Part shown: positions 1-7,673 of the stretch, in pieces
Position numbering within the stretch: the stretch's first letter is position 1
Layout of the letters: each line of letters opens with the position of its first letter
Assembly (NCBI GenBank): GCA_017552845.1
Contig: JAFZOE010000171.1
Location: forward strand, 1 to 14,868
Source: Clostridia bacterium
GTDB taxonomy: Bacteria; Bacillota; Clostridia; Oscillospirales; Acutalibacteraceae
Length of the DNA: 14,868 nt
Reading direction: 5' to 3'
The notes under the pieces: generated by a model
Told to the model about the DNA's origin: nothing
The model's database searches: none
Seen by the model: only the letters and a program-made list of their open reading frames with translations
Position numbers and translations under genes: made by a program

Positions 1-179
1 AGGCTGTCTGCGAAAGAATTGACAAAACGCTTATAGGGCTCGGCAGACTCGCCCCGAAAGAGAGCGACGGCAGGCGCGAGGAATTCTTTGAGAAATTCTC
101 GGAGATGGTAAGCAAATCAACGCTCAGATACCTCGGCGGCGGAAATATAATTGATAAAATCAAAAAGAAACTCGGCTGA
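1..179 (+). CDS. C-terminal end of an unrecognised protein (5' truncated)
   Basis: The frame is open from the window edge (first full codon at base 3) to a TGA at 177-179, giving 58 residues of C-terminus. The fragment is charged and looks helical. It begins AVCERIDKTL, contains a short glycine patch (LGGGN) and ends in a lysine-rich tail (DKIKKKLG). I do not recognise the family and see no catalytic motif. It is probably real coding sequence: codon use matches polA, and it ends only 18 bases before the polA start, so the two are probably co-transcribed. The rest of the gene lies left of the window. Confidence 0.6.
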   Translation, partial: AVCERIDKTLIGLGRLAPKESDGRREEFFEKFSEMVSKSTLRYLGGGNIIDKIKKKLG

Positions 180-197
180 TAATAAAGGATTACATAT

Positions 198-2774
198 ATG
201 AAACTGCTTGCAATTGACGGAAACAGTATAGTCAACCGCGCGTTTTACGGAATAAAGCTGCTGACGACGAAGGATGGTAAATACTATACCAACGCCGTTT
301 ACGGCTTTCTGAGCATTCTGCTCAAACTCAGCGCGGATGTGAAGCCCGATGCCGTTGCCGTCGCGTTTGATGTCAGGGAGCCGACCTTCAGACATAAGAT
401 GTATGAGGGATACAAGGCAAACAGACACGGAATGCCCGATGAGCTTGCCGCCCAGATGCCGATTCTCAAGGATATTCTCGTTGCAATGGGATATAAGATT
501 CTTGAGGCGCCGGGCTGGGAGGCGGATGATATTTTAGGCACTCTCGCCTTCGCTGCGGGAGATGATGATTTCTGCTATATTGCGACCGGTGACCGCGATT
601 CGCTCCAGCTTGTCGGCGACAGGGTAAATGTGCTTCTCGCATCAACCAAGATGGGCAACGCAGTCACTGTGAAATACGATGCGGCAAAAATCAAGGAGGA
701 TTATCTTGTTGATTCCCCGCGCCTTCTCATTGATATCAAGGCGCTCCAGGGCGATTCCTCGGACTGCATTCCCGGAGTCGCGGGTATCGGAGAAAAGACG
801 GCAAAAGAGCTTGTTTCAAAATTCGGAACGATTGATGAAATCTACGCGAATCTCGATTCACTCGATATTAAAAAAGGCGTTCACGACAAACTCGCGAACG
901 ACAGGGATATGGCATACCTCAGCAGGACTCTCGGCACAATAAGCACCGAGGCACCGGTCGAAAAGGATTACGCGGCATATATTCCTTCGGAGCGCGACGC
1001 ATATAAGCTCACCTCCATTCTTTCTCAGCTTGAGATGTTCAAAATGATTGAGCGCCTGAAACTCGAGAACGTGCCGGTTCAGACGGAGACAAAAGAAGAA
1101 ACTCAGGTGAAGTCCGAGCTCTATACGGTTGAGGATACGGCGCTCCTGCTGAACACGCTGAAAAAGAACGGAAAAGCTTATTTCACTTTTGAGGACGGTA
1201 TCTTTTATTTCGTAACCGCAAACGGCGTCGGCGCGGTTGAGCCCGATAACGCGGGATATGTCGCTTTCTGCTCTGATTTTCTCTTTGATAAAGAAATCAG
1301 AAAATACACCTATAACTGCAAGGCACTGTATTCGTTTTTCTACGATTACAGAGTCGATATTCAAATAAACTCAATTGCGGGCGACGCTATGCTCGCCTCA
1401 TACCTTGCGAATCCCTCAACCGAATGCACTCTCAGAAGGATAATTGAGGAGTTTGCGGGCTTCCTTCCCGGCGAAAATGCTGACACTCCCCTGCTGACCG
1501 CTTATCTTGAATCTGCTTTTGAAAAGCTTGAAGCAATCATTGACGAAAACGGTCAGCGAGAGCTATATGAAACAATCGAGCTTCCGCTCGCGAGAGTTCT
1601 CGCCTCTATGGAAAAAGAGGGCTTTGAGGTTGACGCGGCGGGCATTGAGAATTTCGGCAGGGAGCTCGGCGAAAGAATTGATAAAATCGTGTCCGGAATA
1701 TATGAGCAGACCGGATATGAATTCAATCTCAATTCCCCGAAGCAGCTCGGCGAGGCGCTCTTTGTCAAAATGGGAATTCCGGCAAAGAAAAAGACCAAGA
1801 GCGGATATTCCACAAATGCGGAGGTGCTCGAATCGCTCGCGCCCGAATATCCGGTGGTGGCCGACATTCTTGAATACCGCACTCTCGCGAAGCTGAAATC
1901 CACCTACTGCGACGGACTCCTCAAAGTTATCGGAGACGGCGGCAGGGTTCATTCGAGCCTCAACCAGACCGAGACGAGAACCGGCAGAATCTCATCAAGC
2001 GAGCCGAATCTTCAGAATATACCTGTCCGCTCGCCTCTCGGCAAAGAAATGAGAAAATACTTCAGGGCGAAAGATGGCTGTGTGCTCGTTGACGCGGACT
2101 ATTCGCAGATTGAGCTCAGGGTGCTCGCTCATATGGCAAACGACAAAAATATGATTGACGCCTTCAATAACGGCGACGATATTCACGCGATTACCGCCTC
2201 GCAGGTATTCAACATGCCGCTCATGATGGTTACTCCGCTGATGAGAAGCCGCGCCAAGGCGGTCAATTTCGGCATAGTTTACGGCATTGGAGCTTTTTCG
2301 CTCTCAAAGAATATCGGCGTTTCCGTGCCCGAAGCAAAGGAATATATTACAAATTATCTTGAGCATTTCAGCGCCGTGCGCGATTATATGAAAAAAGTGG
2401 TTGAAAATGCGCGCAGAGACGGTTATGTTAAAACGGTTTATAACCGCCGCCGCTATCTGCCCGAAATCAATTCAACCAACGGCAACGTCCGAGCCTCGGC
2501 CGAGAGAATGGCGATGAATATGCCGATTCAGGGCACCGCCGCAGATATTATAAAAATTGCTATGATACGGGTGTTTGACGCGCTTGAAGAAATGAATTTC
2601 AAGGCGAAGCTCATACTCCAGGTGCATGATGAGCTGATAGTCGAAGCTCCCGAGAGCGAGGCCGAGATAGTCGCCTCGATTCTCAAGAGAGAGATGGAAA
2701 ACGCCGTGCAGATGCGCGTTAATATGCTCGCGGATGTCGGCACGGGCAAAACCTGGTATGAGGCGAAGAACTGA
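198..2774 (+). CDS. polA: DNA polymerase I, 858 aa, with vestigial 3'-5' exonuclease domain
   Basis: Family A DNA polymerase for Okazaki-fragment processing and repair. The ATG at 198 has AAAGGA at 184-189, 8 bases upstream. The 5'-nuclease domain is at about residues 1-290 (AIDGNS at 5-10, GYKANR at 71-76, EADD at 108-111, TGDRDSLQL at 130-138, and the DNA-binding helix-hairpin-helix near 191-206). A degenerate exonuclease fold spans about 305-460. The polymerase domain follows, with motif A DYSQIELR (D634), motif B R683/K687/F691/Y695 and motif C HDE (810-812). In the middle domain the acidic proofreading residues are gone: FEDG stands where D-x-E is expected, and NCKALY where N-x-x-x-D is expected. 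It should therefore polymerise and excise 5' flaps but not proofread, as in Bacillus and Thermus homologues. F691 is the position of the Phe that normally disfavours dideoxynucleotides. Confidence 0.97.
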   Translation: MKLLAIDGNSIVNRAFYGIKLLTTKDGKYYTNAVYGFLSILLKLSADVKPDAVAVAFDVREPTFRHKMYEGYKANRHGMPDELAAQMPILKDILVAMGYKILEAPGWEADDILGTLAFAAGDDDFCYIATGDRDSLQLVGDRVNVLLASTKMGNAVTVKYDAAKIKEDYLVDSPRLLIDIKALQGDSSDCIPGVAGIGEKTAKELVSKFGTIDEIYANLDSLDIKKGVHDKLANDRDMAYLSRTLGTISTEAPVEKDYAAYIPSERDAYKLTSILSQLEMFKMIERLKLENVPVQTETKEETQVKSELYTVEDTALLLNTLKKNGKAYFTFEDGIFYFVTANGVGAVEPDNAGYVAFCSDFLFDKEIRKYTYNCKALYSFFYDYRVDIQINSIAGDAMLASYLANPSTECTLRRIIEEFAGFLPGENADTPLLTAYLESAFEKLEAIIDENGQRELYETIELPLARVLASMEKEGFEVDAAGIENFGRELGERIDKIVSGIYEQTGYEFNLNSPKQLGEALFVKMGIPAKKKTKSGYSTNAEVLESLAPEYPVVADILEYRTLAKLKSTYCDGLLKVIGDGGRVHSSLNQTETRTGRISSSEPNLQNIPVRSPLGKEMRKYFRAKDGCVLVDADYSQIELRVLAHMANDKNMIDAFNNGDDIHAITASQVFNMPLMMVTPLMRSRAKAVNFGIVYGIGAFSLSKNIGVSVPEAKEYITNYLEHFSAVRDYMKKVVENARRDGYVKTVYNRRRYLPEINSTNGNVRASAERMAMNMPIQGTAADIIKIAMIRVFDALEEMNFKAKLILQVHDELIVEAPESEAEIVASILKREMENAVQMRVNMLADVGTGKTWYEAKN

Positions 2775-2775
2775 T

Positions 2776-3222
2776 ATGGAAACTGTAATCCGCCCGATGC
2801 TCCCCTCTGATGCGGAAAGCGTTGAAAATATTGAAAAAGAATGCTTCACATCGCCCTGGAAATACGAGGATATTCTCTATCACGCATCAAACTGCAATTC
2901 GCATTTTCTCGTTGCCGTCATAGATGATAAAACTGCCGGCTACATCGGAGTAATCGAAACAGCGGGCGAAGCATATATCACGAATATTGCCGTGCTGCCC
3001 TCATTCAGAAGGCGCGGCATAGCGAAAGCCCTGCTGACAGCCGCAGTTGACGGCGCAAAAAAAAGAGACTGCGAATTCATAACTCTCGAGGTTCGCGAGA
3101 GCAACAGCGCCGCGATTTCGCTCTATGAAGGTGCAGGCTTTGTGAAGGCGGGAGTAAGGAAAAATTTCTATTCAAATCCTCCCGAAAACGCAGTTCTTTG
3201 TACTTTACTTTTCAAGGAATAA
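2776..3222 (+). CDS. rimI: Ribosomal protein bS18-alanine N-acetyltransferase (RimI-like GNAT)
   Basis: A 148-residue GNAT-fold acetyltransferase that would transfer acetyl from acetyl-CoA to the N-terminus of ribosomal protein S18. The acetyl-CoA-binding motif A is seen as VLPSFRRRGIAKALL (about 73-87). The LEVRESN...LYEGAGF block (104-122) carries E105 and Y117, at the same spacing as the catalytic Glu and Tyr of E. coli RimI. I chose the ATG at 2776, one base after the polA stop, over an in-frame ATG at 2734 inside polA. The 2776 start gives the normal family length and the normal N-terminus (IRPMLPSD). The Shine-Dalgarno is weak (GAGG at 2760-2763, 12 bases away), so translation is probably coupled to polA. 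Lying next to tsaD, a common partner of rimI, supports the name over a generic GNAT. Confidence 0.9.
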   Translation: METVIRPMLPSDAESVENIEKECFTSPWKYEDILYHASNCNSHFLVAVIDDKTAGYIGVIETAGEAYITNIAVLPSFRRRGIAKALLTAAVDGAKKRDCEFITLEVRESNSAAISLYEGAGFVKAGVRKNFYSNPPENAVLCTLLFKE

Positions 3223-3226
3223 AACA

Positions 3227-4243
3227 ATGAAAATTCTTGCAATCGAATCCTCCTGCGATGAGACCGCCGCCGCGGTGGTTGAAGACGGCAGACGCGTGCT
3301 TTCAAATGTAATTGCTTCGCAGGTGGAGAGCCATATAATCTACGGCGGAGTCGTGCCCGAAATTGCTTCGAGGATGCACGCCGAGGCAATAAGCGGAGTG
3401 GTCCGAGCCGCTCTTGAAGACGCAAAGACGGATATTTCCGATATAGAGGCAATCGGCGTCACCTATGCTCCCGGACTTATCGGCGCTCTGCTGGTCGGCA
3501 CCAATTTTGCCAAAGGCCTCGCCTATTCGGCGGGCAAGCCGCTTATTCCGACGCATCATCTTCGTTCGCATATAGCGGCGAATTATATCACCTTACCCGG
3601 GCTTGAGCCGCCTTTTCTCTGCCTTGTTGTTTCAGGCGGTCACAGCCATATAGTCGCGGTAAACGATTATACGGATTTCACCGTAATCGGCAAGACCAGG
3701 GACGATGCCGCAGGCGAATGCATGGATAAATCCGCGAGAGCCATGGGGCTCGATTATCCGGGCGGAAAGAATCTTGATATAATTAGCAGAAGCGGCAACC
3801 CGAACGCCTACAAATTCCCTCATCCTAGGATTGACGGCAGCAAATATGATTTCAGCTTTTCGGGACTCAAGACCGCGGTTGTGAATACGATTCATAACGC
3901 GAAGCAGAAGGGTGAAGAGATAAATGTTCCGGATCTCGGCGCATCGTGCATTGAGACGGTGACCGATATCCTCACCTCTAAAACAATTGAGGCGGCAAAG
4001 GAATTCGGTTTTGATAAAGTCGCGCTGGCAGGCGGCGTCTCGGCAAATTCACGCCTGAGAGAAAAAATGACCGCCCTGTGTAAAGAGAACGATTTCAGGC
4101 TTTTTATGCCGGACCTCTCACTATGCGGTGACAACGCCGCAATGGTCGGAGCGCAGGCATTTTATGAGTATAAATCGGGCCACATTGCGGGGCTTGACCT
4201 GAACTCCTATGCCACAATGCCGATAGATAATATTGAATACTGA
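3227..4243 (+). CDS. tsaD: tRNA N6-threonylcarbamoyltransferase TsaD
   Basis: Catalytic subunit that moves the threonylcarbamoyl group from threonylcarbamoyl-AMP to A37 of ANN-decoding tRNAs (t6A). The 338-residue length is normal for the family. It has the ASKHA start IESSCDETAAAVV (6-18), the metal-ligand pair H111 and H115 in THHLRSH, the VSGGHS loop (135-140), TRDDAAGE (157-164), the DFSFSGLKT segment (208-216), LAGGVSANSRLR (267-278) and a C-terminal GDNAAMVG containing D302. AAGGA at 3214-3218 lies 8 bases before the ATG. It is separated from rimI by 4 bases. The usual partners tsaB and tsaE are not in the window, so they must be elsewhere. A strong terminator follows 15 bases after the stop. 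Confidence 0.97.
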   Translation: MKILAIESSCDETAAAVVEDGRRVLSNVIASQVESHIIYGGVVPEIASRMHAEAISGVVRAALEDAKTDISDIEAIGVTYAPGLIGALLVGTNFAKGLAYSAGKPLIPTHHLRSHIAANYITLPGLEPPFLCLVVSGGHSHIVAVNDYTDFTVIGKTRDDAAGECMDKSARAMGLDYPGGKNLDIISRSGNPNAYKFPHPRIDGSKYDFSFSGLKTAVVNTIHNAKQKGEEINVPDLGASCIETVTDILTSKTIEAAKEFGFDKVALAGGVSANSRLREKMTALCKENDFRLFMPDLSLCGDNAAMVGAQAFYEYKSGHIAGLDLNSYATMPIDNIEY

Positions 4244-4258
4244 TAAGAATAAAAATAA

Positions 4259-4283
4259 CGGGAGCCGTGCGGCTCCCGCTTTT
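4259..4283. terminator. Rho-independent terminator, probably bidirectional
   Basis: A perfect 8-bp G+C-rich stem, CGGGAGCC (4259-4266) with GGCTCCCG (4271-4278), encloses a GTGC loop. On the + strand it is followed by CTTTTATTATTATT, which terminates tsaD. On the - strand the stretch after the stem (complement of 4243-4258) is also U-rich, so the hairpin can stop the metallophosphoesterase transcript ending at 4298. It sits in the only convergent junction in the window. Confidence 0.92.
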
Positions 4284-4297
4284 ATTATTATTCAGAA

Positions 4298-5785
4298 TCA
4301 GAATGTGTCGTCAACTATGACGCTTTCAAGAATCCTCGGCACGATGAAGAGGAACTTCGGAAGCCAGATTCCGAAGGCGTAGCCTGCAAGGGCCGCGACG
4401 CTCGGAATAAGACCGATTGCGTAATCGAATTCGCTTGTGGTATTGTCTCCGGTAAAGGTGATTTCGTTCTTGCCCGTCTCCTTCTCCAGAGTAAATGTAT
4501 CGGTATTGGTGATAAGGCGCTCGCCGCTCTCATCGGTCAGCTCATCTGAGAGAATATAGGAATTGAAGGTAAGAGTGCCGCCGTCAATGCTGATTGTATT
4601 GAAACAGCCGCCGATATTCTCCTCTTTTGTGCTGTCAAAATCTTCGCCGTTCCAGTAGTTGCCGTAGCCGCCTTTCTGGATAATCAGGGTGTTGATGAAT
4701 TTTGTATTCATAAATGAATCGGAAAGAAACTTGCGCACCTCATATCTCTTGGAGCCCGCAGTGCCGAGCAGGACATAGGTTGCGCCGTTTTCATCGAGCT
4801 TGTTGCCCTTGAGGGGCTTCGTGCGCAGATACTGATGATCGTGGCCGCTGATTACAAGATCAACCCCGCATTCATCGACAACCTTGGTAAGCGACAGCTG
4901 AAGATACATCGCGTCGGGCCATTTGCCGTCCTTACCGAGGGTGTATGGAGATTTATGCATAGCGACTATTTTCCAATCCTTGTCGGTGGAATTCATATCG
5001 TTTTTAAGCCATTTCAGCTGGGGAATCGTAACGGAAAAAAGATCGTTTGTATTCAGCACGGCGATATGTGCGTTGCCGTAATCAAAAGAATAATTGACGC
5101 CGTCCTTAATCTGCACCGATTCGCTCATATCAAGATTAAACATATTTTTGAACCAGTATTCACAGCCGAATCCATCGTGATTTCCGGCAACGGGAGCAAG
5201 AGTATATTGTAGATTTATCGGGTCGAATGAATCTGCGTATAAATCCCACTCTTCGTTTGTGGAATCATTGGTGAAATCGCCCGCGTTGACTATGAATTCG
5301 GCATCGGGCAGAGTTTTAACAGCGGCTTTGAGCGTGTTTGCGCCCTTTTCAAAATTCTCCGCTGAGCTTGCCTGAACATCGGCAATCGCTATGAAACTGA
5401 AGCTCTCATCGCCGTCATCGGTGACAAATCTGCCCTCTTCGCTTCTTGAATCCCTGCTGCCGACCGTGTAGGTATATTCCGCGCCGGGTTCAAGTCCCGT
5501 AACCTTTGCTTTGTGGCAGAAGTTACCCTCCCACTCAAAGACATCATCATAGGTAATATTCGCAGGTTCGACGCCCTCTATTTCAACGAGGGAGTCGGTT
5601 TCGGTCTTTGTATACCAGCAGAATCCCCTCTCGCTCTTTGCGTCGCCGTTTACTGTCACGTGAATTCTGAAAGGAGCGCTGTCATCCTGCTCCGCCGTTT
5701 CCTCTGCAGAAGCAAAAGTGAAACTGCCGAAAACAACGGCAAAAACAAGTATCAAAGAAAGTGCCGATAAAAAACGCTTTTTCAT
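4298..5785 (-). CDS. Secreted metallophosphoesterase with purple-acid-phosphatase-like N-domain
   Basis: A 495-residue exported phosphoesterase. A signal peptide (MKKRF, hydrophobic 7-24, likely cut after FASA) is followed by a fibronectin-like PAP N-domain (about 38-120, with LEPGAEYTYTVGS at 98-110). The calcineurin-like catalytic domain (about 128-345) shows metal ligands D136 and Q138 (ADVQ), D170 (AGDFTN), N202-H203 (GNHD), H277 (AMHKS) and H315/H317 (SGHDHQ). The tyrosine that gives true purple acid phosphatases their colour (GD-x-x-Y) is N173 here. It is therefore better called a metallophosphoesterase of unknown substrate than a genuine PAP. The C-terminus carries a hydrophobic stretch (about 456-488) that may anchor it to the membrane. 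I chose the ATG at 5785 because AAAGAGGG lies 7 bases upstream and the signal peptide starts there. A longer in-frame start at 5827 would run into the neighbouring gene. It is the last gene of the leftward run. Confidence 0.88.
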   Translation of the reverse strand: MKKRFLSALSLILVFAVVFGSFTFASAEETAEQDDSAPFRIHVTVNGDAKSERGFCWYTKTETDSLVEIEGVEPANITYDDVFEWEGNFCHKAKVTGLEPGAEYTYTVGSRDSRSEEGRFVTDDGDESFSFIAIADVQASSAENFEKGANTLKAAVKTLPDAEFIVNAGDFTNDSTNEEWDLYADSFDPINLQYTLAPVAGNHDGFGCEYWFKNMFNLDMSESVQIKDGVNYSFDYGNAHIAVLNTNDLFSVTIPQLKWLKNDMNSTDKDWKIVAMHKSPYTLGKDGKWPDAMYLQLSLTKVVDECGVDLVISGHDHQYLRTKPLKGNKLDENGATYVLLGTAGSKRYEVRKFLSDSFMNTKFINTLIIQKGGYGNYWNGEDFDSTKEENIGGCFNTISIDGGTLTFNSYILSDELTDESGERLITNTDTFTLEKETGKNEITFTGDNTTSEFDYAIGLIPSVAALAGYAFGIWLPKFLFIVPRILESVIVDDTF

Positions 5786-5792
5786 TCTGAAA

Positions 5793-5800
5793 CCCTCTTT
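5793..5800 (-). promoter_or_regulatory. Shine-Dalgarno AAAGAGGG that fixes the metallophosphoesterase start
   Basis: Read on the - strand, AAAGAGGG lies 7 bases before the ATG at 5785. It lies in the 22-base gap after the SDR stop codon. This supports the shorter, signal-peptide-bearing start over the in-frame ATG at 5827, which overlaps the SDR gene. Confidence 0.75.
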
Positions 5801-5807
5801 CAATAAA

Positions 5808-6656
5808 TCAGACGCCCGAATAGGCATTGAATCCGCCGTCTATCGGCAGAATAACACCGGTAATGAAACCCGAATAGGTCTCGTCGCAGAAAAATGCGAG
5901 AGCGCCGCTCAGATCCTCGGGGACACCGAATCTGCCCATCGGAGTATGGCCTATAATCTTCTCGCTTCTCGGAGTCAGCGAACCGTCCTCGTTGAAAAGA
6001 AGATTATGATTCTGATTGGTGGCAAAGAAACCGGGAGCGATCGCATTGACTCTGATTCCCGATTTTGCAAAATGGACTGCTAGCCACTGGGTGAAATTCG
6101 ATACGCCTGCCTTCGCCGCCGAATATGCGGGAATTCTGGTGAGCGGGCAGAAGGCGTTCATCGAGGATATATTGATAATGCAGGTATTCTCCCTGCCGAC
6201 CATATCTTTAGCGAAGCACTGGGTTGTGAGCAGAGTGCCGAGAATGTTGAGATTGAAAACGAACTGAATTCCGCTCGCGTCAAGGTCGAAGAAGGTCTTT
6301 ATACCCTCAACCTTATTCTCAAGGTCTCCTTCCTCAAAGATATCTTTGGAGGTAGTGCCCTTAGGATTGTTTCCGCCGGCGCCGTTGATGAGAATATCGC
6401 ATTTTCCGAGCTCCGCGGTAATCTTCTGCCTTGCGTTTTCAAGTGATTCCGCTTCGAGCACATTGCAGCCGACTGCGATAGCAACGCCGCCGTCCGCTTT
6501 GATTTCATCAACTACGCTCTGAGCCGCTTCTTCCCTTAAATCGAGAACGGCGACTTTAACGCCGAGAGACGCAAGAGTTTTCGCAAATCCGCTGCAGAGG
6601 ACTCCGCCTCCGCCTGTAATTACTGCTACTCTGCCTTTAAGATTTTCGTGAACCAT
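5808..6656 (-). CDS. SDR oxidoreductase, D-mannonate oxidoreductase (fructuronate reductase)-like
   Basis: A 282-residue short-chain dehydrogenase. The nucleotide-binding loop TGGGGVLCSG (14-23) and an acidic D39 after strand 2 (AVLDL) suggest NAD(H) preference. The NGAGGN block is at 91-96, N137 and S164 are present, and YSAAK (Y178, K182) completes the catalytic set. PGFFATNQN and the C-terminal PIDGGFNAYSGV, plus the long insert after NNPKGTT, resemble the Bacillus YjmF-type SDR that interconverts fructuronate and mannonate; this is family recollection, not a search. No uxuA, uxaC or other hexuronate gene is in the window, so the substrate may differ. The gene starts on the base after the stop of the upstream dehydrogenase (TAAATG), with GAGGTG in the end of that gene, so translation is coupled. 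It would work in the cytoplasm as a ketose/sugar-acid reductase. Confidence 0.8.
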   Translation of the reverse strand: MVHENLKGRVAVITGGGGVLCSGFAKTLASLGVKVAVLDLREEAAQSVVDEIKADGGVAIAVGCNVLEAESLENARQKITAELGKCDILINGAGGNNPKGTTSKDIFEEGDLENKVEGIKTFFDLDASGIQFVFNLNILGTLLTTQCFAKDMVGRENTCIINISSMNAFCPLTRIPAYSAAKAGVSNFTQWLAVHFAKSGIRVNAIAPGFFATNQNHNLLFNEDGSLTPRSEKIIGHTPMGRFGVPEDLSGALAFFCDETYSGFITGVILPIDGGFNAYSGV

Positions 6657-7661
6657 TTATTTCACCTCAACCCTTTCATTTTTTGCCGATGAGGCGTAGC
6701 TCGCCATCACGACAGCGGCGGCTTTCCCGCCCTCAACGGCATCTATTGAGAATTTCCTGCCTGTTTTAAGGCAGTCATAAAAATCCCTGATTATTGCCTT
6801 ATGTCCGTGGCCCCAGTAATCCCTGCCGACAAATTCTTTATCAGCTTTGTCAACAAGCATCTCGGAGCCGTCATCCGTAATCTTATAAAGCCTTTCACCC
6901 TCGAGACGCAAAACGGCATCTTCAAGGAAGATTTCGATAAAAACTTCGATATTCACCGAAAACGCCGTGGTTGCATAAAGCATAGCGATAATTCCGCTCT
7001 CAAGCTCCATTCGCACGCACGCAGTATCCTCAACCTCAATCTGACCTTTCAGGTGATCGTTGGCAACATGCGCCTCGACAGCTACGCAGTCACCGCAAAG
7101 GTAACCGAGCAGATCAACTGTGTGAATTGCCTGATTTATAAGCACTCCGCCGCATTCCTTTTCGGCGGTGCCGTGCCAGTCGTCGCCGTAATAGTCCATA
7201 CCGCGGCTCCAGGTTACAAACGCCCTCGCGGCCTTTACTTTGCCGCATTCGCCGGAGTCAATAATCTCCTTTGCCCTGCGCACGCATTTATTATAGCGGT
7301 TCTGGAAGCAGATACCGACCTGCCTGTCTGTCTTTGCCTGCGCTTCGGCAAGGGCTCTGATTTCGGCTGCCGAAACAGAGCAGGGCTTTTCGAGAAATAC
7401 ATCCGCTCCGCTTTCAAGGGCTTTGACAGCCATCGGGGTATGGAGATAATGCGGAGTTGCAATATGCACGCAATCGGGCTTTTCTGCAAGAAGCATCTCT
7501 TCATAATCGTAATATGCTTTTGCGCCTGTCTGAGCCGCTTTTTCATCGGCTCTCTCTTTTTTTATATCGACGACAGCGGCAATTTCAACCCCCTCGGTGT
7601 TTTCAAGAGCGCTGAAATGATTCTTTGAAACATTGCCGCAGCCGACAACCGCAACTCTCAT
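6657..7661 (-). CDS. Gfo/Idh/MocA family NAD(P)-dependent sugar dehydrogenase
   Basis: A 334-residue cytoplasmic oxidoreductase of the glucose-fructose oxidoreductase/inositol dehydrogenase/MocA family. The Rossmann domain (1-120) starts VAVVGCGNVSKNHF, with D32 after strand 2, ATPHYLHTP (68-76) and the family EKP (91-93, catalytic Lys92). The C-terminal alpha/beta domain has GGVLINQAIHTVDLL (171-185), with H180 and D183 at the usual active-site positions. AAGGAG lies 6 bases before the ATG, directly after the TGA of the preceding fused gene, which indicates tight coupling. It resembles the C-terminal half of that fused protein (ATPHY, EKP and GGVLxNQxxHxxDL blocks), so the two may be diverged paralogues working on the same substrate class. 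The substrate is unknown; a mono- or disaccharide, inositol or glycoside would fit the family. Confidence 0.9.
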   Translation of the reverse strand: MRVAVVGCGNVSKNHFSALENTEGVEIAAVVDIKKERADEKAAQTGAKAYYDYEEMLLAEKPDCVHIATPHYLHTPMAVKALESGADVFLEKPCSVSAAEIRALAEAQAKTDRQVGICFQNRYNKCVRRAKEIIDSGECGKVKAARAFVTWSRGMDYYGDDWHGTAEKECGGVLINQAIHTVDLLGYLCGDCVAVEAHVANDHLKGQIEVEDTACVRMELESGIIAMLYATTAFSVNIEVFIEIFLEDAVLRLEGERLYKITDDGSEMLVDKADKEFVGRDYWGHGHKAIIRDFYDCLKTGRKFSIDAVEGGKAAAVVMASYASSAKNERVEVK

Positions 7662-7673
7662 AAGAGTCTCCTT

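Noticed and set aside
858..1364. 168-codon open frame on the - strand inside polA
   Set aside because: Antisense to well-conserved polA sequence, with no recognisable protein features.
2734..2775. Upstream ATG for rimI inside polA
   Set aside because: It would add 14 residues not seen in RimI proteins and overlap polA by 41 bases; the ATG at 2776 gives the normal N-terminus.
5786..5827. Longer start for the metallophosphoesterase
   Set aside because: It overlaps the SDR stop codon and would put 14 residues before a clear signal peptide that has its own ribosome site.
6801..7628. 275-codon open frame on the + strand
   Set aside because: It lies wholly opposite the Gfo/Idh/MocA gene, has no ribosome site I can see and gives a protein with no recognisable domain. 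It is a shadow of the real gene.
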